Shown here: positions 61,207 through 64,000 of the stretch, piece by piece
How the letters are laid out: each line of letters begins with the position of its first letter
Position numbering within the stretch: position 1 is the first letter of the stretch
Assembly (NCBI RefSeq): GCF_000165835.1
Contig: NC_014642.1
Span: 183,896 to 247,895, forward strand
Length of the DNA stretch: 64,000 nt
Direction: 5' to 3'
Source of the DNA: Achromobacter xylosoxidans A8
Lineage (GTDB): Bacteria; Pseudomonadota; Gammaproteobacteria; Burkholderiales; Burkholderiaceae_B
The notes under the pieces: generated by a model
Seen by the model: the letters and a program-made list of their open reading frames with translations, nothing else
Database searches by the model: none
What the model was told of the DNA's origin: nothing
Position numbers and translations under genes: made by a program

Positions 61207-61956
61207 ATGGCCACGAAACAGAAGACCCTGACACCCCTGGCGGCAGCAATAGCGGAAATACAAACGCGCATAGGCGCCTTCCTCAATCAAAAAGGGGGCT
61301 GCGGCAAAACGACCTCAGCAATGCAGGCAGGGGGTGCGATTGCCCTGCGGGGATATAAGGTGTTAATTGTCGATTTGGACTCACAGCAGACCGCTACAAC
61401 ATGGAACGGCCAGGCTCCCGACGATCGGCCGTTCCCAGCGCGCGTGACCAACCTGCATGCCATGGGTCCCAAATTTACGAGCGAAATTCAGAAGAACATT
61501 GGTGAAGTTGACGTAATTCTCCTGGATTGCCCGCCTGCGATCGCCTCGCCGATTCCTTGGGCCGCACTGCAAATCGCAGATCTTTGCGTCATTCCAATAA
61601 TCCCCGTTCTCGATAACGTGTGGGCAGCAAAGGAGGCGAAGGACATTGCACTCCGCGCCCAACGCGAATTCAACGAAGACCTCCAGATCCGCTACCTCCC
61701 CACGTTGGTGAGCCGCGGACGATTGTTCGATCACTGCATGAAAGTCATCGCAGAAGATGAGGAAATACCCACGTTCAAGAGCGTTCTCTCTCGGCGGAAT
61801 GCCTTTCCAGAATCGCAAGCCTACGGCGCTACGGTTCATGCCCTAGCTTCCAAATCCCCGGCCATCACTGAAGTTGAGAACCTGGCCTCCGAGATCTTGG
61901 ATCTCTTCGGGTTGCCACAGTACGCGGACCAGAACGCAACTAGGAGGAAAAAATAA
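61207..61956 (+). CDS. parA: ParA-family partition ATPase
   Basis: Encodes 249 residues. The ATG at 61207 is preferred over a GTG at 61195 that lies inside the last palindrome. Deviant Walker A KGGCGKTT (29-36), switch segment [11 protein letters not shown], and Walker [11 protein letters not shown] are present. There is no N-terminal HTH, so it is of the small type rather than the P1 type. It moves plasmid copies on the nucleoid with ParB. It overlaps the parB start. Confidence 0.93.
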   Translation: MATKQKTLTPLAAAIAEIQTRIGAFLNQKGGCGKTTSAMQAGGAIALRGYKVLIVDLDSQQTATTWNGQAPDDRPFPARVTNLHAMGPKFTSEIQKNIGEVDVILLDCPPAIASPIPWAALQIADLCVIPIIPVLDNVWAAKEAKDIALRAQREFNEDLQIRYLPTLVSRGRLFDHCMKVIAEDEEIPTFKSVLSRRNAFPESQAYGATVHALASKSPAITEVENLASEILDLFGLPQYADQNATRRKK

Positions 61957-63077
61957 TGGCACGTCGCCCAAATCTCGAAGCAGCCGTAAAACGAGCAGCC
62001 GAAGCAACAACCCCCACTCCCGTCGCTCCAGGCGTAACGCCCAGGCCCTCGATTCAGGACCGCTTCAATCGAGCGGAAAAAGTGCTCGAGTCCGTCCCCA
62101 CCGGCTACCACGAGCCAATGGGGTCGCCCGAACTCGCTGCGCGGCCGGCGCTCTCATCGGAATCTTCTTCCGAAGACATCGCATCGATGCTTCAGAACAA
62201 GTACGGATCGCCGCGGATAGTAAATGCTCCCACCTCGGAGCTCGTCAGCAATCCGTACGGTGCCCGGAAGCTGTACCCGCCGCAGATCATTGAAGCGATG
62301 GCAAATTGGCTGCGCGAAGATGGCCAGCTCGCATTGCTGATCGGAACGGAACGTGACGGTCGATTCATCGTGATCGATGGGGAAACTCGCAAGCTTGGTG
62401 CGATCAGCGCCGGCCTGCCGTCGCTCGGAATACAGGTCTTCGAGAACGTCAGCGATGAAGACTTGTACTTGCTTTCCTTCAAGTCGAATGACCGCCGCAA
62501 TGGGCAAACGGCGATAGATAACGCCCTTGCCTGGCGGCAGTTGTTGGAAGCTGGAGTCTTCGCCACCGAAGCCGCGCTGGCTGCGCGTTTGTCGATGGCT
62601 GAGAATGGCCAGGTCAAGGGCTACACCGCTTCCCAGATCAATAAAACACTGGCCATCCTCGACCTCGAAGAGGCATGTCTCGACGTCATACGAACGAATC
62701 CCGCTGCGTTCAAGATCTCGGTCCTGTACGAGCTGGTCCAGTTGCAGAAGGTTGCACCTGCGAAAGTCGTGCTGGAACAGGTAGAAAAGGTCCTGAATGA
62801 CGAAACGAGCCGGCAGGCCATCATCAATCTCCGCGAGCGTTACGCTGCACGCGGGGCTGCAGCCAAGAAACCTCGGCACAATTCACGTCAATATCAGCTC
62901 GAAGTAGGGCAGGGCGATCAAGCTCGATCCGTGGGTTTCATCAAAGAATGGGATGCGGGTAGAGTTCAAATGGACATCACGCTGCCGAACAAGGCGAACG
63001 CCGGCAAGCTGGTAGAGGAGCTTCGTAAGCGATTAGCGGAGCTGCTACAGGAAGCCGAGCGGGAGGCGAGTGCCTAA
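61956..63077 (+). CDS. parB: ParB-family centromere-binding protein
   Basis: Encodes 373 residues; its start overlaps parA's stop region. The N-terminal domain has LVSNPYGARKLYPPQ and the CTPase-type box DGETRKLGA (141-149, in place of G-E-R-R). A helix-turn-helix lies around 205-235 (ALAARLSM ... YTASQINKTLAIL). The C-terminal 60 residues form a dimerisation domain. It should bind the six palindromes upstream. It is followed by the iteron region. Confidence 0.92.
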   Translation: MARRPNLEAAVKRAAEATTPTPVAPGVTPRPSIQDRFNRAEKVLESVPTGYHEPMGSPELAARPALSSESSSEDIASMLQNKYGSPRIVNAPTSELVSNPYGARKLYPPQIIEAMANWLREDGQLALLIGTERDGRFIVIDGETRKLGAISAGLPSLGIQVFENVSDEDLYLLSFKSNDRRNGQTAIDNALAWRQLLEAGVFATEAALAARLSMAENGQVKGYTASQINKTLAILDLEEACLDVIRTNPAAFKISVLYELVQLQKVAPAKVVLEQVEKVLNDETSRQAIINLRERYAARGAAAKKPRHNSRQYQLEVGQGDQARSVGFIKEWDAGRVQMDITLPNKANAGKLVEELRKRLAELLQEAEREASA

Positions 63078-63097
63078 TAGGGAGTGGTGGGCGGGAA

Positions 63098-63946
63098 GGT
63101 GAGGGAATTCAGGAACCTCTCCTTCTACTCAATAGGCCTATGGCGCGTAGCGTTTGCCCAGGCTTGTGCCTGGAAACTGGGGTTTGGTGTCGGGTTTTGG
63201 TTCAACTGGACTCCCCTGGGCCGTTGAGAGAATTGAAATTTAAACCCATGTTAAAAGCTTAAAACTGTTAACCTGTAAAAATTTCTTTTTATATCAATGG
63301 GTTATAGGGGATCAGGTGAGGCTCTACAGGGAGCAAAGTGAGAACTTACGGGTTGATAGGTGAAGGATTTCGGGATGCCTTTGAAGAGATCAGTGAGATA
63401 CGGCGGGAATCATGGTGAGTGGATACGGGATGTTCTGTCGCCATAGGTGAGACGCTTCAGGAACTGGAAGGTGAGAGGTTTCGGGAAAGGCCGTTCAACG
63501 CGCCTAAATGTCAAAGGTGAGCTTCTACGGGAAGCGAATGACATTCACCGGCATTCACTGTAAGTCACTGATATATATACGAGTTCTGAGTTTTTCGAGC
63601 CCCGAAGGTGTGTAAGTAACTTCCGGCGATCGCACCGGGTGAAGTGCTTTAGGTGAGTCGGAACAGGATTCAGTGTGTTCGGCTTCACATCCGCGAAAGG
63701 TGAGATCGCCCGGGAACTGAGAAGGCGCGAATCCTTCTAACCCCTTGATTAAAAACATCAAAAGCTAGGGCCCAAACCCGCTCCTCCCAAGGCCATCACG
63801 GAAAGGTGAGCGCCCGCAGGAACCTGATGCCGCCCATAGGTGAGATCGAGCAGGGACCCGGGAAAGGTGAGGCAATACAGGAATCACTTCAAAGGTGAGG
63901 ATTAGCGGGAACCTGTGCTTCGCTCAAAGGTGAGCCGTAACGGGAA
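63098..63946 (+). repeat. array of 16 iterons GGTGAG-N6-CRGGAA
   Basis: 18-bp units at 63098, 63315, 63337, 63359, 63392, 63414, 63446, 63470, 63516, 63652, 63699, 63805, 63839, 63866, 63894 and 63929, all in the same orientation. Several are 22 bp apart (about two helical turns). The ends are conserved (GGTGAG; C-A/G-GGAA or near), while the central six bases vary. Probable origin of replication bound by a Rep encoded beyond the window; a degenerate unit starts at 63982. An inverted GAATGACATTCACC box is at 63536. Confidence 0.88.
63226..63306. other. AT-rich tract, candidate DNA-unwinding element
   Basis: About 80 bp rich in A and T between the first iteron and the main cluster, including runs such as gaaatttaaa and tttctttttatatc. 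Such tracts flank iterons in theta-replicating plasmids and melt first. No perfect DnaA box was found by eye. Confidence 0.55.
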
Positions 63947-64000
63947 AGGGCCGATGGCTGTTGTCGAGGCGCCGCGCGAAAGGTGAAGAGAGGAGTTGCA

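Noticed and set aside
63098..63946. CRISPR array
   Set aside because: Units are 18 bp with only six variable bases and irregular spacing; CRISPR spacers are about 30 bp and repeats are longer. No Cas genes are seen.
1..64000. tRNA or rRNA genes
   Set aside because: I found no cloverleaf-like or rRNA-like sequence by eye; a covariance-model scan would be needed to exclude a tRNA.

Overview
The window looks like about half or more of a large conjugative plasmid (or plasmid-like integrative element) of a beta-proteobacterium, most likely of the Alcaligenaceae/Burkholderiales (Achromobacter- or Bordetella-like). This rests on overall codon and base use and on a very GC-rich cargo block carrying a Bug-type (TTT) solute receptor, a family greatly expanded in those genera. 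It carries type IVB (IncI/Dot-Icm-like) transfer genes, a DnaG-type plasmid primase, a topoisomerase, a plasmid H-NS, a ParA/ParB pair with centromere-like palindromes, and an iteron array that runs to the end of the window. I see no relaxase, no Rep protein, no DotB/DotG/DotH/DotI equivalents and no transposase. Those transfer and replication genes should lie outside the window.

Layout. 0-8.4 kb: small plus-strand genes of unknown function, two secreted paralogues, and a minus-strand operon headed by a UvrD-type helicase. 8.5-12.7 kb: a chromosome-like block (AraC regulator, FAH-family hydrolase, Bug receptor, TauE/SafE exporter) bracketed by ~165-bp direct repeats. The repeat contains the 3' end of the 380-residue gene next door, which is itself coupled to a tyrosine-recombinase-like gene. 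15.7-16.5 kb: non-coding DNA with two inverted iterons and two GGTGAATGNCATTG boxes. 16.5-22.2 kb: two HipBA modules, an XRE regulator and an unknown duplicated-domain protein. 22.5-32.6 kb: a long minus-strand operon from a type IA topoisomerase down to a DotA/TraY protein. 32.7-41.1 kb: a 2029-residue DarB/strawberry-notch-like protein, then an operon of a YqaJ-type exonuclease and a possible partner. 42.1-50.7 kb: a tightly overlapping eight-gene operon with DotL/TrbC, DotM/TrbA, a DsbC/G-like thioredoxin and a lytic transglycosylase. 50.7-53 kb: primase and H-NS. 53-58.3 kb: a minus-strand operon of mostly unknown proteins plus an HD hydrolase. 58.7-60.4 kb: a polyvalent-type protein. 60.6-63.1 kb: parS-like sites and parAB. 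63.1-64 kb: iterons.

Three patterns link these genes. (1) A 22-bp dyad, ATGAAT-N10-ATTCAT, with a conserved centre, sits upstream of the helicase operon, the topoisomerase/DotA operon, the exonuclease operon, between the DotL/DotM operon and the primase, and between the HD-hydrolase operon and the polyvalent protein. It looks like the operator of a transfer regulon. (2) Many non-homologous proteins end in a short basic tail such as ERPRG, DRPRGG, QERPR, DHPRG or RERG, spelled with different codons each time. I suggest it is a candidate recognition tag, possibly for type IVB export. (3) Several products belong to families known or proposed to enter recipient cells with DNA (DarB-like, polyvalent protein, primase). 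The plasmid may therefore deliver a protein kit ahead of establishment; this is inference. Maintenance (parAB, HipBA) and the cargo block lie outside the regulon.
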